Source: Chryseobacterium kimseyorum
Lineage (GTDB): Bacteria > Bacteroidota > Bacteroidia > Flavobacteriales > Weeksellaceae
Assembly: GCF_025971945.1 (NCBI RefSeq)
Contig: NZ_JAPDHW010000004.1
Location: 277,190 to 341,189 of the forward strand
DNA length: 64,000 nucleotides
Reading direction: 5' to 3'
The position numbers were made by a program, and so were the translations under genes. The notes under the pieces are model-generated. The model worked only from the letters and a program-made list of their open reading frames with translations. It was not told the origin of the DNA and did no database searches. Shown in pieces: positions 8,687-18,051 of this stretch (position 1 is the first letter of the stretch; every line of letters begins with the position of its first letter).

Positions 8687-11600
8687 TTAATTAAGATAAA
8701 ATTCATATTTATTAAGCAGTTGAATTTCTTTAATTAAATCTCCATTCAGATCAACAGAATACCTCATCGACTGGAGTTCCATATCAGAATTCTCTTCAGA
8801 ATTTTTAATGAAAATTTTAAATTTTTGATTTCCTTTATTGTGATCAAGAACATTTCTGAAAAACTCTAAATCTTCTCTCCTGAAATCCATAACATCCATA
8901 ACCAGTGAAATACTTTTTGCGTACTTTTCAAATGCTTCCTGAAGTTCGATGACGTCTATGACATTCACAAAAACTCTCCCATCTTTTACCTGAGCATATT
9001 TGATTTTTAAAATCACAAATCGCTGTACTTCAAGTTTTTCTTTCAAACGCATATAATCGCGATCTCCCAACCTGAAAGAATACGAACCGGAATAATCTTC
9101 TAAAGTTAAAAATGCAACCTTTTCGCCACTTTTAAAACCATCTTTTACAACATACTCGGTAATCAAACCTGCCACAGTATATTCTTTTCCACTGCCGCCA
9201 TTTTCTCTCTCTTTCTGCAGTGTTTTCCAGTCTTTCTTTTTTTCTTCAAATAATTCTGCTGGTTTATTAGCAAAAGCCTGCTCTTTGTAAGCGTCAACCT
9301 CATCAAGATTTAAAAATCCAAAATTACCTTTAGGTTCGGCTTTTTTCGCTGCTTCTTCTATAATCTCCTCTTCTCCTGCGACAATATCATCAGAAATGAT
9401 TTCAGTAATATCCACTGCTTCATCTTTATCATCTGTTTCCAAAATAGGAACTTCATCAATAACGACTTTCACCTCGTCTTCTTTTTCTAAAACTGCTTTT
9501 TTAGAAAGTCGACCCTGCATAAACTGATAATGATACTTAAATTCGTCAAGTGGATGCGCAGAAAGATAAAATCCTATGATTTCTTTTTCTTTATTCAATT
9601 TGTGCATGTTGGGCCATTCAGGACATGGAAGCAATTTAGGCTGTTCAATCTGAACCTCGTCGGCAAAATCTGCAAACAGAGAATTTTCCATTTCATTTTT
9701 GCTTTCCTGAAAACTCTGTCCGTATCTGATAAGTCGCTCCAAATTGGTTCTTCCCGCCATGTCAATATCAAAATACTGACCTCTGTGATACATACTGAAT
9801 TCGTCAAAGGCACCGGCAAGAACTAAACTTTCCGCTACTCGCTTATTCATTTGAGACGGCAGAATTCTTTCAAAAAAATCATAGATATTTTTAAATCTTC
9901 CGTTGGCTCTTTCCTTGGTAATTCCTTCACTTGGTCCTTCACCAATCCCTTTTATTGCACCAAGACCAAAACGAATCTGGCCTTTTTCATTTACCGAAAA
10001 TTTATAATGAGATTCATTGACATCCGGTCCCAAAACATCAACGCCGATACTTTTGCAATCCTCCATAAACATCGTTATAGAGTCTGTATTGTTAATGTTG
10101 TTACTCATTACACTCGCCATATATTCTGCAGGATAATTGGCTTTCAGATAAGCTGTTTGGTATGCGATTAGGGCATAACAGGTCGAGTGAGATTTGTTGA
10201 ATGCGTACTCTGCAAAGGCTTTCCAGTCATTCCATATTTTTTCCAATGGGCCTTCATCCAGATTATTTTTTTTGCCTCCTTCTATAAATTTAGGGTACAT
10301 TTTATTCAGAACTTCAATCTGCTTTTTACCCATCGCTTTTCTCAACGTATCCGCTTCACCTTTAGTGAAATTGGCTAATTTCTGAGACAGAAGCATTACC
10401 TGCTCCTGATATACGGTAATTCCGTAGGTTTCCTTCAGGTATTCTTCAGTTTCGGGTAAATCATAAATAATTTCTTCAATTCCGTGTTTTCTATTAATGA
10501 AATTTGGAATATATTTAATAGGTCCAGGTCTGTACAAAGCGTTCATGGCAATCAAATCGGCAAAAACCGTCGGTTTCAGCTCACGCATATATTTCTGCAT
10601 TCCAGGACTTTCATACTGGAAGATCCCTACCGTTCTACCCTCTTTAAACAGCTGATAAGTTTTGGCATCATCCAGAGGAATTTCATCCGGATTAATATCA
10701 ACGTTATATCTCTGCTTTACTAATTTTAATGCATCTTTAATGATTGTCAGCGTCCGCAGACCCAAAAAGTCCATCTTCAAAAGTCCTGCACTTTCCGCAA
10801 CCGAGTTATCGAACTGAGAAACCAAAATATCGGCATCTTTCGCAGCAATCGTGACCGGAACCAGATTACTCACATCTTCCGGCGTGATAATCACTCCACA
10901 AGCATGGATTCCTGTATTTCGGATGCAACCCTCCATTTTTTTTGCACTTGCCAAAACCCCGTGACGCGCATCATCAGGTGTATTGAGCACATACTTCATT
11001 TCGTCAACCAGCTGCTGCTCTTCAGGTTTAAGCTTATCATATTTCGATAAGGCCTTTGCAATATTCATCCCCGGACTTGGCGGAATTAATTTTGCAATAT
11101 TATTGGTATCAGGAATGGGTAAATCTAAAACTCTTCCCGCATCTTTAATTGCCGATTTCCCACCCAAAACGGAGTAAGTGATAATTTGTGCAACCTGATT
11201 TTTACCGTATTTTTCTACAACCCACTTAATAATTTTATCACGTCCTTCATCATCAAAATCGATGTCAATATCGGGCATGGAAATCCTTTCCGGATTCAGG
11301 AATCTCTCAAATAGCAAATCATATTTAATGGGATCCACATTGGTAATTCCGGTGCAGTAAGCCACAACAGAACCTGCTGCAGAACCACGGCCCGGACCAA
11401 CCCAAACACCCATTTTCCGTGCTTCATTACAGAAATCCTGCACGATCAAAAAGTAACCGGGATACCCTGTGTTGGCAACTACTTCAAGTTCGAAGTCCAG
11501 CCTTTCTTTTATCTCATCAGTAATTCCTGTTTCTGTATATCTTTTTTTCGCGCCCTCGTAGGTTAAGTAGGTCAGATAAGCCATCTCCCCACGCTTTCCG

Positions 11601-13354
11601 CCATCAACATCATCTTCAGCATGTAGGAATTCTTCAGGAATATCAAATTTAGGCAAGAGAACATCTCTTTTTAAAGTGTAGGGACTGAATTTTCCTGTAA
11701 ATTCTTCGTACGCGTCAAATGCATCAGGGTAATTCAGAAAAGCTTCCTTGATTTCGTGTGAATTTTTAATGTAATATTCTCCCGCAGCCAATCCTCTTCG
11801 CTTCCCAAAACCTTTTCCGACTGGCGTTGTAAGTTTTTCACCGTCTTTAATACAGCTTACAATATCCTGAATATTGGAGTCGTCTTTATTGGTATAGTAG
11901 GTTTGATTTTGTGCTAAAATTTTAACGTTATATTTATCCGCAAAATGCAATAAAACATCATTCAAATGCTCTTCTTCAGGCAGTTTGTGATTCTGAATCT
12001 GAACATAAAAATCATCTTCGAAAGTTTCTTTCCACCACTTGAAAAGCTCCTCACCTTTCTGTTCTCCCGTATTTAAAATAGCATCAGGAATATCTCCGTT
12101 AATCCCGGAAGTCAGAGCGATTAATCCTTCTTTATATTCAGCAATCACTTCACGGCTGATCCTTGGAACACCGAAATAAAATCCTTTCAGGAAACCAATA
12201 CTGGAAAGTTTAGCTAAATTTTTATACCCATTAAAATCTTTTGCCAGCAAAACCACCTGCGTTCTTCTGTCGGGATCATCTTTGGTAAACTGCTTCTGTT
12301 CGTAACGGTCGGAAATATAAAATTCACATCCTACAACAGGAATTAAAGGTTCAGAAACAGGTTCCGTTTCATTAAACTCCGTTCCGTTCTCTTCAGCTTC
12401 CTGCTTTTTGGCTAAAAATTCTTTATGTTTTTTTGATCGGTCTGAATTGGTAGATTCAACAGCAGAAACAAATTTAAAAGCGCCCATCATATTCCCCAAA
12501 TCGACCATACCGACCGCAGGAAAATTTTCGTCTGTTGCTTTTTTTATTAAATCATTAATGCTGGAAGTCGCTGTCAGTGTTGAGAAAACACTTTTGTTAT
12601 CAAAATTAAAATATCTTCCTAAATCGATATCGTCAATACTTCCGACATCAGACTGCTTTTTCTTGTTGTTGAAATCTGCAACCTGCCTTCTGATAATGAT
12701 TCCAAAAGGTTTGATCGGATTCGGATGTAAAGTTTTAAAATACGCTAACTGATCTTCCGAAGTTTTTAATACCTCAGCCGGAATAATTCCGATACGCATC
12801 ATTTCGAAAAAAACCTGAGCTGTAGCATTCACGTCGGCTGCAGCGTTGTGCGCTTCATCAAATTTATGACCGTATAATTTTTCATATAACTCTTCCAGTT
12901 TCGGAGATTTATATCTACCTCCTCTACCACCGCCAAGCTGACAATAATCTGTTCCCAGAATCATGGTATCTGCTTTTGGCTTTTCCTGAAGATTATCCTG
13001 AATATTTTTTCTGAAAAATTCTGCCCCGACAATGTTGTAATCAAACTCTACATTGTGTCCGGAAACAACCCGTACCCTTTCTAAAACTTTTGAAAATTCC
13101 TCTAATATTTCCTGCAGATCACGACCTTCTTCATTGGCAATCTTTGTGGTAATTCCGTGAATTCTTGCCGCATTAAATGGGATATCGTAACCTTCCGGTT
13201 TAATTATATAATCCTGGTTTTCAATTAACTGCCCGTTATCATCATGCAACTGCCATGCAATCTGAACCATTCTTGGCCAGTTGTCTGAATCTGAAAGCGG
13301 TGCGTTGAAATTTTTTGGTAAACCTGTGGTTTCTGTGTCAAAAACTAAATACAT
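8687..13354 (-). CDS. dnaE: DNA polymerase III alpha with N-terminal exonuclease
   Basis: The replicative polymerase catalytic subunit, 1555 aa, longer than the ~1160 aa of E. coli DnaE. Residues 1-180 form a DnaQ-like 3'-5' exonuclease with ExoI D6-T-E8, ExoII HNVEFDYN and ExoIII HNAAADVNATAQ. This suggests proofreading carried in cis, as a fusion rather than the PolC arrangement. The PHP domain starts near residue 255 but its first motif reads FSTLTATSS, without the HxH of metal-binding PHP domains. The polymerase core shows GPGRGSAAGS and the catalytic PDIDIDFDDEGR near residue 693. An acidic linker (about 1290-1345) precedes the C-terminal OB fold (YTVAGLITEYV). Monocistronic with its own terminator. 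Confidence 0.96.
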   Translation of the reverse strand: MYLVFDTETTGLPKNFNAPLSDSDNWPRMVQIAWQLHDDNGQLIENQDYIIKPEGYDIPFNAARIHGITTKIANEEGRDLQEILEEFSKVLERVRVVSGHNVEFDYNIVGAEFFRKNIQDNLQEKPKADTMILGTDYCQLGGGRGGRYKSPKLEELYEKLYGHKFDEAHNAAADVNATAQVFFEMMRIGIIPAEVLKTSEDQLAYFKTLHPNPIKPFGIIIRRQVADFNNKKKQSDVGSIDDIDLGRYFNFDNKSVFSTLTATSSINDLIKKATDENFPAVGMVDLGNMMGAFKFVSAVESTNSDRSKKHKEFLAKKQEAEENGTEFNETEPVSEPLIPVVGCEFYISDRYEQKQFTKDDPDRRTQVVLLAKDFNGYKNLAKLSSIGFLKGFYFGVPRISREVIAEYKEGLIALTSGINGDIPDAILNTGEQKGEELFKWWKETFEDDFYVQIQNHKLPEEEHLNDVLLHFADKYNVKILAQNQTYYTNKDDSNIQDIVSCIKDGEKLTTPVGKGFGKRRGLAAGEYYIKNSHEIKEAFLNYPDAFDAYEEFTGKFSPYTLKRDVLLPKFDIPEEFLHAEDDVDGGKRGEMAYLTYLTYEGAKKRYTETGITDEIKERLDFELEVVANTGYPGYFLIVQDFCNEARKMGVWVGPGRGSAAGSVVAYCTGITNVDPIKYDLLFERFLNPERISMPDIDIDFDDEGRDKIIKWVVEKYGKNQVAQIITYSVLGGKSAIKDAGRVLDLPIPDTNNIAKLIPPSPGMNIAKALSKYDKLKPEEQQLVDEMKYVLNTPDDARHGVLASAKKMEGCIRNTGIHACGVIITPEDVSNLVPVTIAAKDADILVSQFDNSVAESAGLLKMDFLGLRTLTIIKDALKLVKQRYNVDINPDEIPLDDAKTYQLFKEGRTVGIFQYESPGMQKYMRELKPTVFADLIAMNALYRPGPIKYIPNFINRKHGIEEIIYDLPETEEYLKETYGITVYQEQVMLLSQKLANFTKGEADTLRKAMGKKQIEVLNKMYPKFIEGGKKNNLDEGPLEKIWNDWKAFAEYAFNKSHSTCYALIAYQTAYLKANYPAEYMASVMSNNINNTDSITMFMEDCKSIGVDVLGPDVNESHYKFSVNEKGQIRFGLGAIKGIGEGPSEGITKERANGRFKNIYDFFERILPSQMNKRVAESLVLAGAFDEFSMYHRGQYFDIDMAGRTNLERLIRYGQSFQESKNEMENSLFADFADEVQIEQPKLLPCPEWPNMHKLNKEKEIIGFYLSAHPLDEFKYHYQFMQGRLSKKAVLEKEDEVKVVIDEVPILETDDKDEAVDITEIISDDIVAGEEEIIEEAAKKAEPKGNFGFLNLDEVDAYKEQAFANKPAELFEEKKKDWKTLQKERENGGSGKEYTVAGLITEYVVKDGFKSGEKVAFLTLEDYSGSYSFRLGDRDYMRLKEKLEVQRFVILKIKYAQVKDGRVFVNVIDVIELQEAFEKYAKSISLVMDVMDFRREDLEFFRNVLDHNKGNQKFKIFIKNSEENSDMELQSMRYSVDLNGDLIKEIQLLNKYEFYLN

Positions 13355-13488
13355 AAATTCTGTCTGACTTTTATTTAAAAAAGAATGTAAAGTTAGTGTA
13401 AATTTTGGTTTTTTTCACAATTTCGGGTTTGGGAATCTTCGGTGATTTACTAACATCTGTAATATTTAAACAGCACTCAAAATTAAAT

Positions 13489-13519
13489 ACAAAATACTTT
13501 GTTTAACTATGTATTTTGT
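13489..13519. promoter_or_regulatory. PadR operator-like inverted repeat
   Basis: A perfect 9-bp inverted repeat, ACAAAATAC (13489-13497) and GTATTTTGT (13511-13519), is separated by 13 nt. An overlapping ATGT...ACAT pair (13509-13526, 10-nt gap) resembles the PadR-family ATGT-N8-ACAT pattern. It overlaps the -33/-7 promoter of the padR-like gene, so autorepression is the natural inference. Confidence 0.6.
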
Positions 13520-13529
13520 TTTACATTTG
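13499..13529 (+). promoter_or_regulatory. Bacteroidetes-type promoter of padR operon
   Basis: TTG at 13499-13501 and TACATTTG (TAnnTTTG) at 13522-13529 are separated by 20 nt, a full match to the Bacteroidetes -33/-7 consensus. The start codon ATG is at 13534, only 4 nt downstream, so transcription should begin at or next to the ATG and give a leaderless mRNA. Confidence 0.7.
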
Positions 13530-13533
13530 GAAA

Positions 13534-13866
13534 ATGAATAAAGAATTTTTAGAGAAATGGCAGTCACAGGTCAAGAAAGGAACTTTGTCATTCATTGTTT
13601 TGCTTGTACTAAAGGAGAATGAACTTTATGGTTATGAACTGATTGAGAAAATAAAACTGCTGACCAATATCGAAATTGCAGAAGGCACTCTTTATCCGTT
13701 AATGAATCGATTAAAAACCGATAATCTACTTGAATCAAAATGGGTTGAGCAAAAAACCGGAATCCCAAGAAAATATTATTTCCTTACCGAAACCGGAAAA
13801 AAAACTCTTGAGGAAATGAAAAATCAGTGGAATGAATTACAACAAACTTTAACTAATTTAATTTAA
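13534..13866 (+). CDS. PadR family transcriptional regulator
   Basis: A 110-aa winged-helix regulator. The sequence has the PadR signature: GTLSFIVLLVL, YGYELIEKI, EGTLYPLMNRL (recognition region) and RKYYFLTETGK (wing). I chose the Met at 13534. The longer reading from 13516 would begin inside the promoter box. The next gene starts 3 nt after the stop and encodes a membrane protein with a HAAS-like N-terminus, the usual PadR partner. The promoter carries an inverted repeat, which fits autoregulation. The inducing signal cannot be told from sequence. Confidence 0.9.
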   Translation: MNKEFLEKWQSQVKKGTLSFIVLLVLKENELYGYELIEKIKLLTNIEIAEGTLYPLMNRLKTDNLLESKWVEQKTGIPRKYYFLTETGKKTLEEMKNQWNELQQTLTNLI

Positions 13867-13869
13867 ATA

Positions 13870-14481
13870 ATGGAATTTAAAAAAATACACTTCAATGATA
13901 CTGCTGCAAAAAAAATATATGAAGATTATATTAAACAAATTCAGGCAGCAACAAAAAAACTTAGTAAAGACGATCAGATTGACATTCTGATGGAAATGAA
14001 TAGTCATATTTACGAAAGTTTAAGTCAAACTGAATATGATTGCAATGAAGTACAAAAACTCACGGATACCCTTGGAAGAATCGGTATTCCGAATGAGGTT
14101 TTAAAACCTTTAATTGCTGAAAAAAAATTAAACCAAGCAACAAACACTTTCAATCCTATTCATATCTTTCACGCACTCATCCTCAATTTTTCTCACGGAA
14201 TTATTTATTTTATATTTTTCATTCTGTACTTATTTCTTTTTGCATTTGTAGTGTTGATTTTTGGAAAAATATTTTACCCCGATCACGTAGGATTCTATTA
14301 CAAAAAGGGAGAAATCTTTCAGTATGGCGGGTTTTTAACCAATAACAATTTTCAACAGTATGAAATGTTAGGAAATTGGTTTATTCCTGTAACAATATTG
14401 TTAGGTGTTACATTCTATTTTCTGATAACTTTATTGTTAAAATTAAAAAAGTCACTTGCTAAAAATAAAACCAAGTTGTAA
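13870..14481 (+). CDS. HAAS-like membrane protein, PadR partner
   Basis: A 203-aa protein. Residues 1-95 are charged and helical (YEDYIKQIQAATKKLSKDDQ, then a LGRIGIPNEVL segment), the pattern of HAAS/DUF1700-type domains encoded next to PadR regulators. Two hydrophobic segments follow, at about 110-135 (IIYFIFFILYLFLFAFVVLIF) and 170-190 (VTILLGVTFYFLITLLL), with a lysine-rich cytoplasmic tail. It is translationally close to the padR-like gene (3-nt gap). By analogy with such pairs it may be a membrane sensor or effector whose expression PadR controls. The family assignment is by pattern, not by search. Confidence 0.7.
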   Translation: MEFKKIHFNDTAAKKIYEDYIKQIQAATKKLSKDDQIDILMEMNSHIYESLSQTEYDCNEVQKLTDTLGRIGIPNEVLKPLIAEKKLNQATNTFNPIHIFHALILNFSHGIIYFIFFILYLFLFAFVVLIFGKIFYPDHVGFYYKKGEIFQYGGFLTNNNFQQYEMLGNWFIPVTILLGVTFYFLITLLLKLKKSLAKNKTKL

Positions 14482-14514
14482 TAAAAAACATTACAATACC
14501 ATCCAGAATCATAC

Positions 14515-14556
14515 AACCCTGCCAGCGTTTTAAACGCTGGCAGGGTTCTTTTTTTT
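14515..14556 (+). terminator. GC-rich palindromic terminator
   Basis: A perfect 16-bp inverted repeat (left arm 14515-14530, AACCCTGCCAGCGTTT; right arm 14532-14547) with a single-base centre is followed by a run of T. It is far more GC-rich than its surroundings. It ends the padR operon and also looks like a repeat-family palindrome. Confidence 0.8.
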
Positions 14557-14707
14557 GGAAATAGATTTAAAAAAAAATGAAGTTATCTTATACCAAACCT
14601 TTAAAATTATTCTTCTTTAGTTTTAAAATTCCTTCCCAGTTTTTGCAGGTAAGCACAACCAACCTATCAATTGTTAGGCAATAATTTTCAAAAATCCAAA
14701 ATATGTT

Positions 14708-14715
14708 TATCTTTG
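14708..14715 (+). promoter_or_regulatory. -7 promoter box of the E1 gene
   Basis: TATCTTTG matches TAnnTTTG and ends 6 nt before the ATG at 14722. No TTG at proper -33 spacing was found. It supports the start at 14722 and implies a nearly leaderless transcript. Confidence 0.5.
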
Positions 14716-14721
14716 TCTTCT

Positions 14722-16794
14722 ATGGAAAATACACTTCACGAAAAAGTTTCACAGGATATTTTACTTAAAGCTTACAACCACATGATGCTTGCCAAAGCAA
14801 TGGCAGATATCTATGAGGAAAACAGAAATGTTTGCAAATACGTACACAGTACTTCGAGAGGTCACGAAGCTATTCAGTTGGCGACGGCTTATCAGTTGAA
14901 AAAAGAAGACTGGGTTTCTCCTTATTACAGAGACGAAAGTATTTTGTTGGGAATTGGTTTTGAGCCTTATCAGTTGATGCTTCAATTGTTGGCAAAAGCC
15001 GAAGACCCTTTTTCGGGTGGAAGATCGTATTATTCCCATCCTTCGAGCAGAAACGAAAACATGCCGAAGATGATTCACCAAAGTTCCGCTACTGGAATGC
15101 AGACCATTCCTACAACAGGAGTTGCTCAGGGAATCAAATATATTGAGGATTTTAAACTGGAGGAATTTGAAAATAATCCAGTGGTTGTCTGCAGTTTGGG
15201 AGACAATTCTGTGACAGAGGGCGAAGTGAGTGAAGCACTTCAGTTTGCAGCTTTGCACCAGCTTCCAATTATTTTCCTGGTTCAGGATAACGAATGGGGA
15301 ATTTCTGTGACCAAAGAAGAAGCGAGAACTGTAGATGCCTATGATTTTGTTGCAGGTTTTGAAGGTCTGGGAAGAATGAGAGTTGACGGAACCGATTTTA
15401 CTCAAAGTTTTGAAGTAATGAAAAAAGCGGTCGACTTTGTAAGAACTAAGAGAAAACCGTTGGTGGTCTGTGCAAAAACCGTTTTAATTGGTCATCATAC
15501 TTCGGGAGTGAGAAGAGAATTTTACAGAGACGAGGAAGATTTAATCAAGCACAGAGCAAAAGATCCGGGAGAAATCCTGAGAAATCAGTTGCTGGAATCT
15601 GGAACAGACGAAGAATTATTAAAGCAGATTACGAAAAAGGCAAGACTGGAAGCTGAGGAAGCCTTTGAAAGAGCTCAAAAAGCCGAAGATCCAAAGCCCG
15701 AAACCGTAATGCAGCATATTTTTGCACCGACTCCGATTACGGATGAAGTGGGAACCCGCGAACCTGAAGGTGGCGAAAAAATCGTAATGGTTGACGCAGC
15801 GATTCACGCGATTCAGGAGATTATGTGGAAGCATCCGGAAGCTTTACTGTATGGACAGGATGTTGGGGAACGAATTGGTGGAGTTTTCCGTGAAACGGTG
15901 ACTTTAGGAAAGAAATTCGGAAGCAAAAGAGTTTTCAACACGGCCATTCAGGAAGCGTATATCATCGGTTCGACGACGGGAATGAGTGCGGTTGGTTTAA
16001 AACCGATTGTTGAAGTTCAGTTTGCCGATTATATATATCCGGGAATTAACCAACTTATTACTGAGATTTCAAAATCAAATTATTTAAGCAACGGGAAATT
16101 TCCTGTCAGCAATATTATCAGAGTTCCGATTGGAGCTTACGGCGGTGGCGGACCTTACCACAGCGGAAGTGTTGAAAGTATTTTAGCGAATATTAAAGGA
16201 ATAAAAATCGCTTATCCAAGCAACGCAGCCGATTTTAAAGGCTTACTGAAAGCAGCTTATTACGACCCAAATCCGGTTGTGATGCTGGAGCACAAAGGTC
16301 TTTACTGGAGCAAAGTTCCGGGAACTGAAGATGCAAAAACCATCGAGCCGGCTGAAGATTATATTTTACCTTTTGGAAAAGGAAAAATCGTTATCGAAGC
16401 TGACGAAAATGAAATTAAAAAAGGAAACACGGTTGTCGTCATCACTTACGGAATGGGAGTTTACTGGGCAAAAGAAGCCGTGAAAAACTTCGGCGGAAAA
16501 GTGGAAGTAATCGATTTGAGAACCATCATTCCTTTGGATGAAGAACTTGTTTTTGAAAGAGTAAAAGCACATGGAAAATGTATCGTTTTAACAGAAGAAC
16601 AACTCAATAATTCATTTGCTGAAGCTTTCGCACACCGTATTGCTAAGAACTGTTTCAAATATCTTGACGCTCCGGTTGAAACGATGGGATCGCTGGATAC
16701 TCCTGCAGTTCCGATTAATTTAATTTTAGAAAAAGAGATGCTTCCAAATGCTGAAAAATTAGCTGCTAAAATCGAAGAAATGCTGAAATTCTAA
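14722..16794 (+). CDS. Fused E1 alpha/beta 2-oxoacid dehydrogenase
   Basis: A 690-aa thiamine-diphosphate enzyme that joins the E1 alpha and beta subunits of a branched-chain 2-oxoacid (2-oxoisovalerate)/pyruvate-type dehydrogenase in one chain. The alpha half (about 1-330) has the SRGHEA entry motif, the ThDP-binding GDNSVTEGE...QDNEWG region and the RREFYRDEED loop. The beta half (about 350-690) has YGQDVGERIGGVFRET, QEAYIIG, QFADYIYPG and GAYGGGGPYHS. I chose the Met at 14722; the ORF extends to 14671, but a -7 box lies in that extension. It should decarboxylate a 2-oxoacid and pass the acyl group to an E2 not encoded here. Substrate specificity (branched-chain versus pyruvate) is not settled by sequence. 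Confidence 0.9.
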   Translation: MENTLHEKVSQDILLKAYNHMMLAKAMADIYEENRNVCKYVHSTSRGHEAIQLATAYQLKKEDWVSPYYRDESILLGIGFEPYQLMLQLLAKAEDPFSGGRSYYSHPSSRNENMPKMIHQSSATGMQTIPTTGVAQGIKYIEDFKLEEFENNPVVVCSLGDNSVTEGEVSEALQFAALHQLPIIFLVQDNEWGISVTKEEARTVDAYDFVAGFEGLGRMRVDGTDFTQSFEVMKKAVDFVRTKRKPLVVCAKTVLIGHHTSGVRREFYRDEEDLIKHRAKDPGEILRNQLLESGTDEELLKQITKKARLEAEEAFERAQKAEDPKPETVMQHIFAPTPITDEVGTREPEGGEKIVMVDAAIHAIQEIMWKHPEALLYGQDVGERIGGVFRETVTLGKKFGSKRVFNTAIQEAYIIGSTTGMSAVGLKPIVEVQFADYIYPGINQLITEISKSNYLSNGKFPVSNIIRVPIGAYGGGGPYHSGSVESILANIKGIKIAYPSNAADFKGLLKAAYYDPNPVVMLEHKGLYWSKVPGTEDAKTIEPAEDYILPFGKGKIVIEADENEIKKGNTVVVITYGMGVYWAKEAVKNFGGKVEVIDLRTIIPLDEELVFERVKAHGKCIVLTEEQLNNSFAEAFAHRIAKNCFKYLDAPVETMGSLDTPAVPINLILEKEMLPNAEKLAAKIEEMLKF

Positions 16795-16815
16795 TTCAGA
16801 TAAAAAATAAATAAG

Positions 16816-16844
16816 ACCTCTAAAAATAATTTAGAGGTTTTTTT
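16816..16844 (+). terminator. Terminator of E1 gene
   Basis: A 9-bp stem (ACCTCTAAA / TTTAGAGGT) with a 5-nt loop is followed by seven T. Confidence 0.85.
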
Positions 16845-16884
16845 GTACAGTTTTTGTTAACTTGGGTTTAATAATTTTTTCTAA

Positions 16885-17910
16885 ATGATCACAACAAAAT
16901 ATTTTAATTACAAACAAATCGCTAATCTCGCAGGTCTGCATCTTATTTGGCTTACGGCGTGGAGTACATTTGTCGCAGCCATCTATTACTTTTTTGAATG
17001 GCAGTGGATGACGATTCCGTTGGTTCCATTGACGTTGGTAGGTACGGCCGTTGCATTCTTCGTCGGTTTTAAGAGCAATCAGGCATATGACCGTTTGTGG
17101 GAAGCAAGAAAAATCTGGGGAGCGATCGTGAATTCGAGTCGGTCATTTACTTCAATGCTCTGTGCATTTGACACCGAAAAAGGTGAAATGCATTACATTA
17201 AAGACTTTAAAAAACAGCTGGTTTACCGTCATATTGCCTGGCTGTATACTTTGCGAGAACAACTCTTAGTTCCTACTGAATGGGAACATATAAGTCTTGA
17301 AAGACACTTCGGACAAATCAATACCAGAAGAAATCGTGTAATGAAAGCCGGCTTTCCTGATTATGTAAGAACGCATCTTTTTCAGTCTAAATACTTGTCA
17401 GAGGAAGAATTTAACTTACAGGAAGATTATAAAAATTTTGCAACGTATCTTAATTCGAAACAGGCGAAAGATCTCAATTATTTAAAAAATAAAAAAGTGA
17501 TCACCGATTTTGATCAGATGCAGCTTCAGAACTGTTTAAATGATTTTTACGATTATCAGGGACAGGCAGAAAGAATTAAAAAATTCCCTTCACCAAGGCA
17601 GTTTGCCAACTCCGGATTTATTTTCATCGTAATTTTTATTATTCTCCTACCGTTAGGATTGGTAAGCGAATTCAGCAAATTGGGCGATTGGGGAATCTGG
17701 ACATGTATCCCGTTCTGCGTCATCGTAGGCTGGATCTATATTATAATGGAACTTGTCGGCGATTATTCCGAAAATCCTTTTGGCGGATTGATGTTTGACA
17801 TTCCTATGCTGTCGATTTGCCGAACGATTGAAATTGATCTTCTTCAAATGATTGGCGAGCACGACGATCTTCCGGAACCGATTGCTTCTAAAAATGGTGT
17901 CTTAGTTTAA
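16885..17910 (+). CDS. Bestrophin-family anion channel
   Basis: A 341-aa integral membrane protein of the bestrophin/RFP-TM (formerly UPF0187) family, which form pentameric anion channels. Diagnostic motifs are the N-terminal WSTF helix, AVAFFVGFKSNQAYDRLWEA, and the WGAIVNSSRSF segment that lines the pore. Hydrophobic helices lie near residues 20-60 and 240-290, and the C-terminal helix ends with a DIPMLSICRTIEIDLLQM stretch typical of bacterial members. Monocistronic, with a terminator just downstream. Confidence 0.92.
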   Translation: MITTKYFNYKQIANLAGLHLIWLTAWSTFVAAIYYFFEWQWMTIPLVPLTLVGTAVAFFVGFKSNQAYDRLWEARKIWGAIVNSSRSFTSMLCAFDTEKGEMHYIKDFKKQLVYRHIAWLYTLREQLLVPTEWEHISLERHFGQINTRRNRVMKAGFPDYVRTHLFQSKYLSEEEFNLQEDYKNFATYLNSKQAKDLNYLKNKKVITDFDQMQLQNCLNDFYDYQGQAERIKKFPSPRQFANSGFIFIVIFIILLPLGLVSEFSKLGDWGIWTCIPFCVIVGWIYIIMELVGDYSENPFGGLMFDIPMLSICRTIEIDLLQMIGEHDDLPEPIASKNGVLV

Positions 17911-17930
17911 ACTAAAGGATTACTTATAGA

Positions 17931-17963
17931 AAATGCTGTTGAAATTCAACAGCATTTATTATT
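17931..17963 (+). terminator. Terminator of bestrophin gene
   Basis: A perfect 13-bp stem (AAATGCTGTTGAA / TTCAACAGCATTT) with a 1-nt centre is followed by TATTATTTT. Confidence 0.75.
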
Positions 17964-18051
17964 TTACTAAACGTTCACCTGTTAAATTATAAGGGCTAAT
18001 AAACTGTCATCCTGACCTGTAGTGATGAATTGTTTGAAATTTTTTAAAAAA

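Noticed and set aside
13516..13533. Upstream start for the PadR gene
   Set aside because: The extra codons lie within the promoter -7 box, so they cannot be transcribed from it.
14761..15405. 214-aa ORF antisense to the E1 alpha half
   Set aside because: It lies fully inside a strongly conserved enzyme gene. Its composition is typical of a shadow frame.
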